DNA from: Salvia splendens
Taxonomy: Eukaryota; Streptophyta; Magnoliopsida; Lamiales; Lamiaceae
DNA length: 64,000 nt
Assembly (NCBI RefSeq): GCF_004379255.2
Contig: NC_056050.1
Coordinates: 20,267,514 to 20,331,513 of the forward strand
Direction of reading: 5' to 3'
Shown here piece by piece: positions 46,201-59,093 of this stretch. Below the pieces are notes generated by a model. It saw only the letters and a program-made list of their open reading frames with translations. It searched no databases and had not been told where the DNA came from. Position numbers and translations under genes: made by a program. The first letter of the stretch is position 1. Every line of letters starts with the position of its first letter.

Positions 46201-47794
46201 CAATGTAGTAGCAGATGCTTTGAGCAGAAAGACAGCGCCTCAAGCAGCTGTTTTCCTCACACAAGAGGAAGAGCTTATCCGGGAATTCGCCAAGATGCGG
46301 CTGGAAATAGTAAGAGCCCCGGAGACAGTGGACAGCAGAATATCCACCTTGGTCATAGAACCAGATTTAAGAGCCAGAATTGTGGAAGCCCAGAGAAACG
46401 ATGACGCTCTAGAAAAGATCCGTCTCAGAGTAAGGACGGGAAAAGGGGATTACCACCACGAAGAGGCGGATAAGGCTCTCACTTTCAAAGGGAGATTATG
46501 CGTACCCAATAAGGAGACCCTCAGAAATGAGATCATGAGTGAAGCTCATGAGACACCCTATACTGCCCATCCTGGAAGTACGAAGATGTATCAGGACTTG
46601 AAGAAGCAATTTTGGTGGGATGGCATGAAGAGAAGCATAGCGTCATTTGTGGAAAAATGCCTGGCTTGTCAGCAAGTGAAAGCTTTGCATCAACGACCCT
46701 ATGGAAAGTTGCAGCCTCTCGAGATTCCAGAATGGAAATGGGAGCATATAGCAATGGATTTTGTGACAGGATTGCCAAAATCACAACGGGGAAACACGGC
46801 CATCTGGGTTGTAATCGATCGCCTCACCAAAAGTGCTCATTTCATACCAATTCGTATCACATACGGTTCAGACAAGTTGGCACAGATTTACGTGCGAGAG
46901 ATCGTACGTTTACATGGTGTCCCAGTAACGATCACCTCAGATCGAGATTCAAAATTTACTTCTAGATTTTGGATAAGCCTACAGCGAGAGTTAGGCACTC
47001 AGCTGAATTTCAGCACAGCGTTCCATCCACAGACGGACGGACAGTCCGAAAGGACGATCCAGACATTGGAAGATATGTTAAGAGCTGTAGTGCTCGACCG
47101 TGGAGTGAGCTGGGAGTCAGTACTCCCACTTATAGAGTTCGCCTACAATAACAGTTACCAGGCAACTATTGACATGGCTCCATACGAGGCATTATATGGG
47201 AAAAAGTGCAGATCACCACTTTACTGGGATGAAGTTGGTGAGAGAAGGATTCTCGGACCGGACTCGGTAGAGGAAATGATAGAAATTGTCCGACAAATCC
47301 GAGGGAGAATCAAGGAAGCTCAAGATAGACAGAAATCCTATGCAGATGCTCGCAGAACGGATTTACAGTTTAAAGCAGGAGACAAGGTCTTCCTGAAAGT
47401 ATCCCCATCAAAAGGGATAACCAGATTTGGCGTCAAGGGCAAGCTGAAACCGCGTTTTATCGGACCTTACGAGATCCTAGAAACAGTCGGCCCTGTGGCG
47501 TACAGATTAGCGCTTCCGCCAAGTTTCGGGAATGTTCATAATGTGTTCCATGTATCACAGTTGAGGAAGTACGTGTTTGACCCTAAACACATAGTGCACC
47601 AAGAAGAGATGGTGTTAGAACCAGATTTGAGCTATGAAGAAAAGCCAGAAGCAATTCTGGACAGAAAAGTTAAAGAACTGCGAAATAAAAATATTGTGAC
47701 AGTGAAAGTCCTTTGGAAGCATCACGACCGCAGGGAGGCGACGTGGGAGCTCGAGGACCAGATGAAGGAGAAGTACCCACAGCTTTTTGCCTAA
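43247..47794 (+). CDS. intact gag-pol polyprotein of a chromovirus (1515 aa)
   Basis: Single uninterrupted frame. MPPRR start and proline run (about 33-41); Retrotrans_gag (about 55-220); CCHC knuckle C305-x2-C308-x4-H313-x4-C318; protease D401-TGAS; reverse transcriptase with 'FIDDVLIYS' (catalytic D738, D739); RNase H beginning YTDAS (D885); integrase with an HHCC-like finger ('CLACQQVK') and the triad D1171-x60-D1232-x35-E1268; C-terminal chromodomain-like segment (about 1468-1513, '[19 protein letters not shown]'). Together these make capsid, process the polyprotein, copy RNA to cDNA and integrate it; the chromodomain would guide insertion to chromatin. Domain order RT-RH-INT and the chromodomain place it among plant chromoviruses, Tekay/Del-like. 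The ATG follows 'AAACAGA', a possible splice acceptor, and lies 285 nt after the pre-gag stop. No frameshift separates gag and pol. Confidence 0.96.
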   Translation: MPPRRQAGRPRRYAQVPEQVPRRDQAGGAGAQPPPPPPPPPAVPERRVEETFLKQNPPVFNGLGNPAAAETWVRAIERIFDFLRCTDRERLSCVKFQLVESADFWWEARRKVMTREQLEHLTWEEFKNELYGKYIPKSYRKAKEVEFYSLKQGKMTVTEYDRLFCDMSRYAPELVDTDEKMAEKFCTGLRSEIRMALASHGGLSYVESLGRALDIEAAMPKERPTTHVTTAPPPPQQRFPREKRKWEGDRVPTDAKKPPFAPKPQQNRWYQTAPTPAAERGAQAPLCARCSKRHDGECKAGTGGCFHCGQKGHFARNCPSKATGMGGQRPQLRALQVEPRRENAMLPAPRPQRQLRPRLPPQARAFALQQKQARAEEGKREQGNLAGMGTLLNVPIALLFDTGASHSFISTSCVDTLNLPTDVMEHSMRVSSPVGGLIDITRTCSNIKFSMGNLNLVAHNLHVMLMWSVDIILGMDWLAENYATIRCKERQIALQYPGTEPVMFHGISMRKRKSIISALQATTMMRKGCPAYLVFLNEEEKKDKKIEDVAIVREYPDVFPEKLPGLPPNRQLEFSIDLEQGSAPISKAPYRMAPRELEELKMQLQELLDLGFIRPSVSPWGAPVLFVKKKDGTLRMCIDYRELNKITLKNKYPLPRIDDLFDQLQGAGVFSKMDLRSGYHQLRVRQDDIPKTAFRTRYGHYEFTVMPFGLTNAPAVFMDLMNRVFHPYLDKFVLVFIDDVLIYSKNEKEHEEHLRATLETLRAEKLYAKFSKCEFWLNEVNFLGHIVTAEGIRVDPAKVEAVQRWQSPATPNEIRSFLGLAGYYRRFIEGFSKIARPMTQQLKKGVKVNWTPECEASFQLLKEKLTTAPVLAVPEAGVDYVVYTDASKVGLGCVLMQRGKVIAYASRQLRPHELNYPTHDLELAAVVHALKIWRHHLYGVRCEIFTDHKSLKYFFEQKDLNMRQRRWLELVKDYDCGINYHPGKANVVADALSRKTAPQAAVFLTQEEELIREFAKMRLEIVRAPETVDSRISTLVIEPDLRARIVEAQRNDDALEKIRLRVRTGKGDYHHEEADKALTFKGRLCVPNKETLRNEIMSEAHETPYTAHPGSTKMYQDLKKQFWWDGMKRSIASFVEKCLACQQVKALHQRPYGKLQPLEIPEWKWEHIAMDFVTGLPKSQRGNTAIWVVIDRLTKSAHFIPIRITYGSDKLAQIYVREIVRLHGVPVTITSDRDSKFTSRFWISLQRELGTQLNFSTAFHPQTDGQSERTIQTLEDMLRAVVLDRGVSWESVLPLIEFAYNNSYQATIDMAPYEALYGKKCRSPLYWDEVGERRILGPDSVEEMIEIVRQIRGRIKEAQDRQKSYADARRTDLQFKAGDKVFLKVSPSKGITRFGVKGKLKPRFIGPYEILETVGPVAYRLALPPSFGNVHNVFHVSQLRKYVFDPKHIVHQEEMVLEPDLSYEEKPEAILDRKVKELRNKNIVTVKVLWKHHDRREATWELEDQMKEKYPQLFA

Positions 47795-47801
47795 CCGAGA
47801 C

Positions 47802-47839
47802 AAAATTTCGGGACGAAATTTTTGTTAAGGGGGGTAGAA
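47802..47839 (+). promoter_or_regulatory. hairpin plus polypurine tract before the 3' LTR
   Basis: Perfect 9-bp stem AAAATTTCG/CGAAATTTT with GGA loop (47802-47822), then AAGGGGGGTAGAA (47827-47839) abutting the LTR. The hairpin lies 8 nt after the gag-pol stop. Confidence 0.82.
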
Positions 47840-50800
47840 TGTAATAGCCGAGACTTAGATTTCTCGGGAGTTATGAAATAAAATACTAGAACTTTTATTG
47901 ACAAATGAAAGAGTATTTTTATTTCTTGAAAAAAAAAAAAGGGGGTACAAACTACAATTTTCAGAATCTCAAACTAAATTACAATCGTTGACAATGAAAA
48001 TAAAAGTCGAGCTACACTACTACTTTTAGAAAACCCTAAGGGCTACTGTGGCCTTCGTCATCGGGCCGTCTCGGCCCCAGGGTTTTTCCAAACGAGCCGG
48101 GAGGGCGAGGCCACGAGGGAAGACAGCCTCGTTGGCCAGTCGCAACTCCTGCCAAAGCGCACGAAAGAGAATTAGTTGCATGAATAGAGACTGTTGGTGG
48201 ATTGTGATAGCTCGCCACCAAGCACGGCAGTTCGGCACCGAGCTCCGGCAGTTCGCCACCAAGCACGGCAGTTCGGCACCGAGCTCCGGAAATTCGGTAC
48301 CGAGCTCGGCAGTTCGCCACCAAGCACGGCAGTTCGGCACCGAGCTCCGGCAATTCGCCACCAAGCACGGCAGCTCGGCAGTTCGCCACCAAGCTCGGCA
48401 GTTCGGCACCAAGCTCGGCAACTCCGTGATCTGGAGAGAAAGATCAAAACATGAAGAAGAGCTCGGCTGTTATGACAACTCGTTTCAACAGATGTTAGAT
48501 CTCCTCAATCGTTTACAGAGACAACAAGAGAAGTGTATTAAGAAAGGGAAGGGGAAACAATACCTTGCAGAAAGGCGAGTGGGCGTTGGACCGAAAGAAG
48601 CAAACTCCAGCCAGCAGGCTCCCCTCCAGCTAATACTCTGCCAAGCTGCAGGTAACAGCCCTTGCTTTCCCTACCCAGACCGGTTATAGTCCGGAAATCA
48701 GCCCCACAATGCCACCTCTAGTGTGCACCTGCAAAAGAAGACAAAATCCATGAATGAATCAGAGTACAAGGCAGCACAAAACTCCAAATCAGTTAAAGGA
48801 TGCTGCAGGGATGGCAGCCAACATGGGGCAGCCTTAAGACTTATTCTTTCCAGCCAAACAACAAACCTAGCAGCTTTCAGTTATACTTCCCCTCTATATA
48901 AAGGAAAAACCACTCGGCCTCATTCTCCCTCAACACCACAAACAATCAATACAGTGAGCCAAGAGAGGGAGTGGCCGAAGCAACGGGTGGAAGTGAGGGA
49001 GACCAAGAGCCGAGTTACAGATAGCAGCCAAAATCAACACACAGCAGGTAATCTCCCAACAACTCAGTTGCATCATATAGCACACAAATAGCTAAAGCAT
49101 GAGAACTAAGAGCACAGAAGCTCAAGAACATAGGAGCATGCTTTAGAATCCCACATCTTATCAGACCAGTAAGTGAAACTGAGGATTTAGAACTTAGGAC
49201 GACAAAATAGTTGTTCCGCAGTCAAGTTTCGCAAATAAATCAAATAATAGGTGAGTGAGGGACTTAGCTTCGGGTGGGCTTGAGGGGCAACGAGAACTGA
49301 ACTGCGACAAGGCAGCTGGAGCAAGCCGACGGTCCGGGAGAAGACCGCGTGGTCAGACGCCGTGCTGAGTGCACGACGACAGCAGCACGGTCAACCGCGG
49401 CCAGGCTCGACAGTGACATTCCTCTTGCCTGCTCTGATGGTGTTGAGAGGTAGCGACCTGACGAGAAACAGCGACAAACGGCGCGACCAGCGTCTCCACC
49501 ACGAACAAGCAGCGACAATTACTTGCCGAGTCGGGTACAGAGGCCGCGGCGACGGGGTGTCGCGACAGCGGCGGTACGTCAGAGAGAGAGAGATCTCTGG
49601 GCCCCGATCAACCCTCGCCGGAGACGGAGACAGTGGAGACGGCGTCCACTGGAGTAAAGGAAACGCGACGGAGGGGGGCTGTTCCCACCGAATCCGGCGG
49701 GTGCGAATCGCGGTCGACCCATGACGCAAAGGGTTCGAGCCAGCGGTGCTCCGACAGCCGAGCCGAGAGGCCCGTCGGCGATTCTCCGATTAGTGGACAG
49801 GAACAGTGGTTTCCCGATTAGGGATTTGATTTCCTCAGTTTGAGGATTTCTCCTTGATGAAGATGAAATGGGAGAAACATTAGACGGATGAGAGTATATC
49901 TTGGGCCTCAGCCTTAATCAAATAAAAGAGAAGAGATGTAGAGATTGGGCCAGATTAAATAAATTCCCTAGCTGGACCCGGAATTTATTTGAAGCCCTTT
50001 TATCTTAGATTATCTCCAAGAGTTAATGGAATTAATTCCTTAAGCCACGGAAGAAAAGAACTTATAAGCCGTGAGTGAAATAAAAGCCAATGAATAATTA
50101 AGCGGACTTTAATAGTCACAGAAAGTATTTTTAAAAATACTTAAGATAATCCGGGAATATATATATTATACCCGAACAGATCGGCCAGTTTCAGAATAAA
50201 TTAAATCGCAGATTTAATTAAAGATTTAAGACTTCTAATTTTAGAAGGCAGAAATTAAAATAATGAGCACACGCCTAGGCATGCATTCATGCAAGATTGA
50301 ATGATTACTCAAAGCCTAATTTAAGTACATTATTTTTTGAAAAGGGACGTCGTCGCTCGACGAGTAAATCTCAAGTCAGACAGTACCCGTTTGAAAGGGT
50401 TAAGCAAACGAGGTGGGCTTTTCTATCCTACATTATGTGTGGGCTTCTTTCCTTTTTATTTACAGAACTCTATGAGAATAAGTGTGAACTTTTGAATGAG
50501 TTGTCATGCCATGTTTTATTTTGTGATTGCCATTCATGGATAAAACGAATTCGGGTCCCAGTAGGTCAGTAAATCCTACTCGGACTTGTGTACACTTACG
50601 GACCGTGAGCTAGCGCAAGGTTGGCCGGTCTAGGGGTCGTGAGCTAGCGCCAGGTTGGCCGACCCAGTGATCGTGGAATGTGGCCACATTCCCGATTCAC
50701 ACAGCTTGACATGGTATATCATCAGAAAGTTAAAAGACTGCAGTCTATTTCAGAAAGAAATAACAGATTTTAGTGACCGGGACTTGTTTTCAGAAAAAAA

Positions 50801-51210
50801 CCCCGCGTTCACTCAGCTTGGCAGACAATTAAAAGAAAAACAGTTTTCGGCATAAGCCACTGAGTATATCAAGTACTCAGCCCTGCATATTGTTTTCCTT
50901 AATGTGCAGGTTGATCGATCGAGGCAGAGGAGGTGTTGGGACTGAAGATAAAATAAAAGAAGGGTAGCTAGTGTAGTATGTCTCGATACATGTTATACTT
51001 GTCTTGGAACTCTTCCGCTGCATAGACCTATCTTTGTCTCAGTAAAGACAATGTCCCACTTTTCACTCTGATGTAATAACTTGCTATCTTGATGACTTTT
51101 AGACAGTATTTCCTTAATTTCAGTAATTATGATGATGTGTTGAGACAGTTTAGTATTGTTAGTCGCGAAATAGCTGCGCTTTCTTTGACTAGAAAGTTGT
51201 GGTCGTGACA
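47840..51210 (+). repeat. chromovirus 3' LTR (3371 bp)
   Basis: TGTAATAG to GTCGTGACA, followed by the target duplication GAAAC. 3'-type alleles C49358, C49787, A49891, C50665 and A50956. Minisatellite at about 48203-48421, TATA box at 48895, conserved stem-loop at 50860-50880. Confidence 0.96.
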
Positions 51211-51215
51211 GAAAC

Positions 51216-52546
51216 TCCCATCTACAGTCCATGTGCCCAAAAAGGCAAACGTGAGCAAAGTCACTTTGCGGTCCGGTACTACCTATAAGGGACCCCAACC
51301 GAGGAAGCCCAATGGAGAGCCTAGTGGGACGAATATACTGAAGGATGTCGTCACGAAAGAAGAGCTCAACAGACCTCTACCTAAGATGCAGGATCCATTC
51401 TTTTTGGATAAAGCGCCATTGGAAAAGAATGAAACAAGAGGCGTACTGCCCAGGAGAGACCCTCCTAAGGAAACTGAACCCACGAAGGAAACTCCAGCCC
51501 AGAATGTGTCCAAAAAAGATTCTGGAAAGGTTGTTGAAGAACCAACAGAAGAAGAGAAAGGGAAAAAACCATTCCTTTGCCATTTCGTGACCAAGAGGAA
51601 GAAGGAAAACCCAGTGGATTACATTTCAATTTTTGGGAAGCTGGATGTCACCATACCATTCCTCCAAGCCGTGAAGCTACCCCCGCTTGGAAAATTTATC
51701 AAAGAATTCATAGCCGGGAAAGCCCAGAAGGATGGAAAGATCATGGTGGAAGGGATAGCGTCAGCAATTGTGCAGGAAAAACTACCGCCTAAGAGAGCCG
51801 ATCCAGGTATGTTCACTTTGCCTATAACTATAGGAGATGTAAAAATCGAGCATGCAATGTGTGATCTGGGAGCTTCTATAAATGTTATGCCATTGTCAGT
51901 TTATAATCGGCTGAAGGGAGTAACGTTATCGAGCACTAGGGTATTAATCCAACTGGCTGATAGGTCATGCATAAATCCTGAGGGTGTGTTAGAAAATGTG
52001 TTGGTGAGAGTGCATGATTTTACTTATCATGCTGACTTTTATGTGATCAAGATGAGTGAGTCTGAAGCTAGGGAGTCTAGTAGTATTTTGCTAGGGAGAC
52101 CGTTTTTGAGAACAGCCAAGACAATCGTGGACATGGCTGAAGGGACAATTTGCATCGATTTTCATGGAGAGAAATTCACATTTGATATCAATGAGGCCAT
52201 GAAAAAGCCTATCGATTCTGAAAATCTATGTTATGTTGATGTAATTGCCCCCTTAGTCCGAGATTTTCTTGAAACTGAATTATTGCAGGAAAAGCTCCAA
52301 GCGTTGGATGTGTATGAACAGGATGATGTAGAAGCGGTTGCATGGTGCGATCTGATCAGTAGCCAAGGGTTAACTGATGAAGAAATAGAAGGAGCAATAA
52401 AAAATTTCTGTCAGAAATCGGAATTTCTTGGAGCCGCAGGGGCTCAGCTACCAGTCAGTACAGAAGAATTTTCAGATGAAGAATTAGAAATAGAGGGGGA
52501 TTCTGCGAAGAGCATTCTGCCGGCTGACATACTCCCCCCAAGTTGA
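51216..52546 (+). pseudogene. Athila-like gag C-terminus and protease
   Basis: Continues the gag frame cut at 24862 and stays open for about 440 codons. First a linker with 'VTLRSGTTY' and a Lys/Glu-rich stretch, then an aspartic protease with 'CDLGASINVMP' (Asp codon at 51863) and 'LLGRPFL', typical of plant Athila/Tat proteases, which have DLG rather than DTG/DSG. It ends at a stop at 52546; reverse transcriptase follows in other frames. The intact length shows the element decayed only moderately here. Interrupted by the chromovirus, so not expressed as one protein. Confidence 0.85.
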
Positions 52547-55437
52547 ATTGAAGAAGCTGCTGGCGAATCTGAAGTATGCCTTCCTCGGGGAGGAAAATTC
52601 ATATCCAATGATCATAAGCAGCAGCCTGACAAAGGAGCAAGAAGCAAGGCTACTGACCATACTTAGCAGGAACTAGAAAGCAATTGGATGGAGCCTTACA
52701 GATTTGGTGGGGATAAGCCCCGATGTCTGTATGCACCATATCAGACTAGAAGATGGAGCAAAGCACATCGAGACTCACAAAGGAATGTGAACCCTAACAT
52801 GCGGCATAAAATATTGAAGGAGATCTTGAAGTTGTTGTCATTGGGAATTATTTAATCGGTGCCCGACAGCGAGTGGGTCAGCCTCGTCCACATAGTCCCC
52901 AAGAAGTCAGGGATTCAAGTGGTTCAGAATGAGAGAAATGAGCTGATACCAACAAGGCTAGTCACTGGTTGGCGGATGTGCATAGATTACCGTAAACTGA
53001 ACGTCGCAACAAAGAAAGACCACTTCCCCCTACCTTTCATCGATCAGATGTTGGAGCGACTGGCTGGGAAGAAATACTTCTGTTTTTTAATGGGTACAGC
53101 GGGCATTTTCAAATCTACGTGGACCCTGAAGACCAGGATAAGACCACATTCACCTGCCCATTTGGAACCTACGCGTACAGACGCATGCCATTTGGTCTTT
53201 GCAACACTCCGGGAACAACGATGCATGATGAGCATATTTTTCGATCTGATCGAGGAGTGCATAGAGAGCATGGATAACTTTACAGTCTACGTGGACTCTT
53301 TCGACTCATGCCTTCATCATTTGGACGTAGTCTTGGGGAGGTGTCAAGCAAAGAGCCTGGTATTGAATTTTGAGAAGTGCCATTTCATGGTCACAGAAGG
53401 GATCGTCCTAGGGCACGTGGTGTCAGAAAGAGGTATCCAGGTGGATCAACCCAAGGTGGACGTCATCTCCAAACTACCCTTTCCTACTGACCAGAAGGAA
53501 ATAAGGGGTTTTCTGGGGCATGCATGATTTTATCGACGATTTATTAAGGACTTCGCCAAAATAGCCCAACCCTTTACCAGACTTCTTCAAAACGAGGTGG
53601 AATTCAATTTTGATGAACAGTGCAAGGCCTGCTTTCAACCTCCTCAAAGAAAAGCTAGTATCTGCACCAATTATTCAGGCTCCTGACTGGGATCATCCGT
53701 TCGAAGTGATGTGTGATGCCAGCGATTACGCGGTGGGAGCTGTTCTGGGTTAGAAGATCGAGGGAAAAAGGTATGTGATTTCTATGCGTCTAAAACTTTA
53801 AATCAAGCTCAAAGGAATTATGACACCTTAGAGAAGGAGATGATGGTCATGGTGTTTTCATTCGAGAAGTTTTGGCAGTACTTGTTGGGATCCAAGGTCA
53901 TCGTTTATACTGACCATGCAGCCATTAAGTACCTGGTTACCAAAAAAGAGTCAAAACCCCGCTTAGCTCGATGGGTACTCCTGTTACAAGAGTTCGATTG
54001 GGAGGTAGAAGACAAGAAAGGGGTCGAGAATAAAGTCGCGGATCATTTGAGCTGGATAGTGCAAGATGGGAGCAGCGAGGAGGTACGTGATCGATTCCCG
54101 GAGGAGCACTTGTGTGAAGTGATTTTCGCCGCCAGAAAAATTAACTGGGAAGAAGTGATGAAGCTTACTGGCCAGGATGTGACAGCAAAAGGGAAAGAAA
54201 AAGTAGGGCATGAGCCATGGTATGCGGACCTAGCCAACTACCTAGTTTCGGGAGAGCTTCCAGAAGTAACAAACGCCACCAAAGCTCAAAGAATGAAGAT
54301 CAAGAGTGAAGCAAAATACTACTTTTGGGACGACCCATACCTTTGGAGGGTAGGAGCCGATCAAGTGATAAGAAGATGCGTTCCTGACTGGGAGCAAAGG
54401 GACGTACTAATACATTGCCACTCCTTGGCCTGTGGAGGACATTTCGGTCCCAAGAAAACGACAAGGAAGATCTTGGATGGTGGATTTTATTGGCCAACCC
54501 TCAACAAAGATGCTTATGAATTCTGTAGAGGTTGTGAGCGTTGTCAACTGACCGGTGGGATCTCTGAACGAGATGAAATGCCACAAGTCCCGGTCATTGT
54601 TTGTGAGCTGTTCGACATACGGGAGATGGACTTCATGGGTCCCTTTCCCTCGTCTTATGGGAACTTGTGTATCTTAGTCGCGGTTGACTACGTCTCTAAG
54701 TGGGTAGAAGCCAAGGCCACAAGCACGTGTGAGGCGAAGGAGGTGGCCATGTTTCTCAAGAGCAATATTTTCAGTCGATTCGGAATACCAAGGGCCATAA
54801 TATCCGATCAGGGAACCCACTTCTATAACCGCACCATCGAAGCCTTGATGAAGAAGTACGGCGTGCACTACAGATTATCCAGCCCCTACCACCCGCAAGC
54901 AAACGGTCAAGCAGAGATCTCTAACCGAGAGATAAAGAAGATTATAGAAAAAACCGTCAATCCTTCCAGTAAGGACTGGAGTATGAGGTTAGAGGATGCT
55001 CTATGGGATCTCGGACAGCCTACAAAACTCCCATAGGAATGTCCCCATATAGAGCCTATGAGGAGGGAAGGAAGCTGCAGCTGCAGGAGTTGGAGGAACT
55101 TAGATTGGAATCGTTTGATTCCGCCATGTGGTATAAAGAGAGAACTAAATTCTGGCACAACAGAAATCTAAGGACCAAGGACCTCCATGTTGGCCAAAAA
55201 GTACTACTCTTCCAGTTTAGATTGAAGCTAATGCTTGGGAAGCTCAAGTCAAAGTGAACAGGACCCTATGTCATAACTGCACTCCGTTCTAATGGAGCAG
55301 TGGAGATTTCAGGGAGTCTTTCTTACTTTGAACCTTTTATCATAAATCGACATAGGCTGAAGGTATTTAGGGAGAATAGTGAGGTGGGTGTAGTGGATGA
55401 AATTCCACTACAGCCACATACTGAGGTTGCATACTGA
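52547..55437 (+). pseudogene. Athila-like RT, RNase H and integrase, broken
   Basis: RT segment 52859-53527 ('MCIDYRKLNVATKKDHFPLPF', then frame errors). The catalytic YVDD-type motif reads VYVDS, so one catalytic Asp is lost. 'FLGHA' is followed by a stop at 53525. RNase H is spread over two frames (53640-54050, with '[11 protein letters not shown]'). Integrase 54300-55257: a zinc finger with 'CRGCERCQL', core residues in 'MDFMGPFP', '[10 protein letters not shown]' and '[17 protein letters not shown]', a frameshift near 55020, then a tail ending 'HTEVAY' at 55437. Function is that of retrotransposon cDNA synthesis and integration; here inactive. Confidence 0.87.
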
Positions 55438-56057
55438 CCGGTAGAATACGAATTTGGAGTTCCACTGGGCTAACTTCTTTTTAGCGAAGTCTGCATATAA
55501 TGGCCAAGTAGAATTCCAAATTACCTAAGTGAAATGTAAATATTGTAAATATGTGGTAGTTAATTTAATCTTTTCATGCAAGTTAAATTTTAAAACCCAA
55601 AAAAATATTTTTTGGACCTCAAATATTAATTTGGAGTACGTACTGATCACCAGAATGTCAATTTGGTGAAACTCCCAGTTTTATTTAAGTGTCCTTTTTA
55701 CTTTGTTACTAATCTGGGAAAATATAGGGGGAAATCATTAAGGGGCGAAATTTGAATTGGGGTTTGTTGCAACTTTGCAGGCGGACAACGACTGGAAGCC
55801 CGCTTGTGCAGAGAGAGGACAGGCGACGTACAATCAGGAAGCAACACTCCCAACCGTCTCCCACACAAAGAGGCGCGACCTGGAAACCGCCTGTAGCAGG
55901 TTACAAACCCGCAACTGCTTCACTCCATTCCATTAAACCAAACATCTCACCCTTTTCCCTTCACAAACCATCAACTCCATTTTCTCGTCCGAAAATTCCC
56001 ACCGTCATCCCCAGAAATCGACACCAACTTTATCACTAGAACTTACAAATTCAAGCC
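55438..56057 (+). other. spacer between pol and the env-position ORF
   Basis: 0.6 kb, AT-rich at first, then a GC-richer stretch near 55780-56040 with a short open frame that I do not consider a gene. Confidence 0.5.
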
Positions 56058-58697
56058 ATGGGAAAGAAGAAATGGGCAAAGAAACAAACCGGAGAGAAAA
56101 CCCCTTCAAACCGTCGGGAAGAAACCCCAGAATTGCAACCACCAGCGGAAGAACAGCCACCGAACCCGCAACCACAGGAGCCGAGTCGAGATTGGGCGGC
56201 TGAGTTGGCCGGTTTTAGCCGAATCGGGCTAATTGGAGCACGACCGGAGAAGCCCCGGCAGTACCTGCATCAGAACCGATTGTGCAACTCACAACACAAC
56301 CACCCACTTCCGTTCCGACTTCCTCACCAAAATGGGAATCTCCCTCCCCGACTCGCCAAGAAACCGACTCAATGGATATTGACTCCATTGCCGCCTATTA
56401 CGATTCTGATCCAGGGGAAAGGGAAGCGAGAAGAAGCGAGGAGCATAAGAACCAAGATGGAGGAGATGAACCAGAAAGAACGCCGGTAGCGGAGCCTATT
56501 CCTCAAGAAATGGAGAGGGAAGAGATAGATCTTAACGCAATGACCAAGAAGCAAGGCCTCATCACTGACGAGGAATTTGAAGCGCTGTTAAAGGAGGTAA
56601 CCCGGGAGGAAGAAGAAGATGCATCGAAGGCAGTAAGAGAGGGTGGAAAAGCTAGTACAAGGAATAACTCAGAGGACCAAGTCAACCAGCCAGTAGACGA
56701 GAGAGAAGAAGAACCAGAGTCAGTGGCGCCCCAGCCAGAAGAAGGGGAAAGTGATGCGCACGTTGAGGAGGAGGAAACAGTAGCAAGAACAGAGGTACCA
56801 GAACCAGTGGCACCTCCGGTGACGAAACCGAAGCCAGTTAAAAGAAAATTGGTGTTGAAGAGTGATCCAAGGGCAGAGAAGCCGAAGCCGAAGAGGGTAT
56901 CGCAAAGATGCCTAGGGAAATGGGCATTTAGCAAGGCAAAGGCAAACACAGCAGCAGATCCAGTGGAGGTTTAAAGTGAAGAGGACGGGACATCTCCTAC
57001 AAAACCTAGGGAGGAGTCCTTATCAGCTACTAACTGGGAAGATGCTTCGACGGCAGCAGAAGTGGTATCACAAACGCTGAGTGACCAGGGAGATGAGACT
57101 GAGCAGATGGCTGAGGGTCTGGACCTCGCATCTGAGTCAGTAGGTCACGTAGAGCTAAGAGACGATCGTACACATATCCGCGTGGAGACCCACCCTACTA
57201 CCCAGGACAAGCCTTCAACACAAGCAGAAAAGAAACCGGAAGAGGATGAAGACAGAGATGGGGATTAGGACAGATACCAAGAAGAGAGAAAACGGAAGGG
57301 GAAAGCCCATGTTAAGAGGAAGCCAAGCAAGAAGAAACAACGCACAGGCAACATAGGCATCGTCATCACAGACCCAGCTCAGAGAACCCCACCGCACCGA
57401 CAGGAGACAAACGACAGTGACTATGCTGCTAGTGATGAGTCGGGATTTGACAGGGACGTCTCCCTGGAGGATGAAGAGTATGGTGAACAGCAGCTTCCAC
57501 TGAACCATCGGGAACTGGTACATCCCCCGGCATAAAGATTGAAGTACAAGCGCTGGGCAGTGGACCTCACTGATGAACTGGTGGAGATGAAGCTGTTCGA
57601 CTCCAAAAAGCTCCAAGATGCTTTCGATAGTAAGGATGACGGGAGCAAGCAAGTTAAGTGTGGAAAGGTACTCCATTTTCCTTCCCTCGATGAGTTGGAT
57701 GCCCGTGAACCTTTTCTATCTTATGTGCGTGCGTTGGGATTTACTGGTTATTGGAGAATAGGGATCCGAATATCCCTGTTAGGCTAGCGAAAGTATTTTT
57801 CACGACTTTCAGATTCCAGGTTACTACCAATTTAGATGAGGAGTCAATAAGCTTTAGGTTGTTCGGAGGAGAGATACACATGAGTTTAATTGAGTGGCCA
57901 GTCCGTTTGGGGATGTGTAGTTTGGAGGAGGCCATATGGCCGGACTGGAGGAATAGAGAGCGGGGAATTCCTAGACGCCAGGCTTGGGTGGAGCTTTATC
58001 TTGATTTCAACCTGCTAGGGCAGTCGAATTCGGCCTTCTGAACATCTATGACTGAACTCTATCTCCTTTGGTGCGCCGAGCGCAAGAGAAGAGTCCATCT
58101 GGGATTCCTGCTAGAAATCTTACCCTGTGCCACTTGCTGGGAGCTTTTGTGAGGAACATTATCATCATTGAGGAGAATGGAGAGCTATCTCCCCTGAATA
58201 TGGTCGACTCTCCTGGTCTGTTTGATACACCACTCTTCGTCCGAACAAATACTGTTTGCATGAGGCAGGGAGTACCGCGTTTCTATGCTATGGGAGAAGA
58301 AGCTATTCTTACCGGACGGTCGACAGTAGGCCAGGGAGAACAAGCGCAAGCACAGAGGCAAGAGAGATTGGAGAGAGCAGTGGCAGAACTAGCAGAGGAG
58401 AATAGGCAGGCCAAGGCGGAGTTGACCCGCTTGACCAATGTAATGGAAAAAATTCTGAGGGAGTTAGCGACAGGAAAGTTAGTACGAGGATTTGGACCGA
58501 GTGGCCACGGGGGTCAGACTGATGAACCAAGAGTAGCAGAGAAAGAAGTAACCGAGACAGAAGTAGAGGAGACAGAGGAGAAAGCTGCCGAGGAACCGGT
58601 AGAATGAGAGGGAAGTGAATCCGAATCGGAGAGAGAGGAGTCCGAAGAACCACCTGCATCAATCCCTGCCCCACGGAGGAGCAGGAGAAATATATGA
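56058..58697 (+). pseudogene. Athila-like extra ORF in the env position, frameshifted
   Basis: Begins at MGKKKWAKKQ, a Lys-rich then Pro/Glu-rich, low-complexity N-terminal half spread over several frames (56058-57270). The central part (57539-58041) has 'LVEMKLFDSKKLQDAF', 'VLHFPSLDEL', 'VFFTTFRFQ' and 'ISFRLFGGEIHMSLIEWP', which look like the ATHILA ORF-1 type of plant retrotransposon protein. The C-terminal part (58068-58607) has a long coiled coil (RQERLERAVAELAEENRQAK) and an acidic tail. A TGA at 58605 is followed by 30 more in-frame codons to TGA at 58697. No transmembrane helix or signal peptide is visible, so an envelope role is unsupported. Family assignment is inferred from motifs. 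Confidence 0.6.
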
Positions 58698-58800
58698 CCA
58701 CCTGATGACCAGTATGTTTTCTTTTTTTTCAGTTTTTTTTATTTGTTATTTTTAGGTAGAGTATATTTGTGTAGCATGTTAGTGTAAACCCTATTCATAA

Positions 58801-59016
58801 CACTTAGACTATTCAATAGTCTAAGTGTGAGAAGTACGAGGTTTACTACTTTGGCGCATGTGTTTGTGTTTGTTTTTCTTTCCGTATGCGTGTTAGCTCA
58901 CACTTAGTGTACTGCGTAGCCTAAGTGTGAGGAGTTTATGTATATACGTGTTTGTGATTGTTGGGTTCTGTTTAGGTTTTGAACTCTTTCACTTAGCCTA
59001 TTATATAGTCTAAGTG
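58801..59016 (+). repeat. three spaced CACTTAG...CTAAGTG hairpins
   Basis: 58801-58827 is a perfect inverted repeat with 13-bp arms (CACTTAGACTATT) around one base. 58901-58927 and 58990-59016 keep the CACTTAG/CTAAGTG ends with altered centres. Each is followed by TGAGAAG or TGAGGAG. Confidence 0.85.
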
Positions 59017-59093
59017 TGAGAAGTTTTAGTAACAGCATGTGTCGTTCTTGTTTTGGTATGTCTGTGTGTCAGCCATACTAGCCATTACCTTTT

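Larger units (their letters stand above)
38400..51210 (+). mobile_element. Tekay-like chromovirus, right assembled copy (coding-intact)
   Basis: Partial 5' LTR (38400-41103), PBS (41107-41118), pre-gag ORF (41966-42961), intact gag-pol (43247-47794), hairpin plus PPT (47802-47839) and 3' LTR (47840-51210). The internal region is 6736 bp. With full LTRs the real element would be about 13.5 kb. Intact ORFs, clean PBS/PPT and very similar LTRs suggest a recent and possibly autonomous element. Confidence 0.93.

Noticed and set aside
24863..51210. Two tandem chromovirus insertions or a real LTR-int-LTR-int-LTR array
   Set aside because: There is one TSD pair only, and allele types of the inner LTRs are those of a complete second 3' and 5' LTR rather than one hybrid. 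Assembly duplication explains the pattern more simply; reads are still needed.
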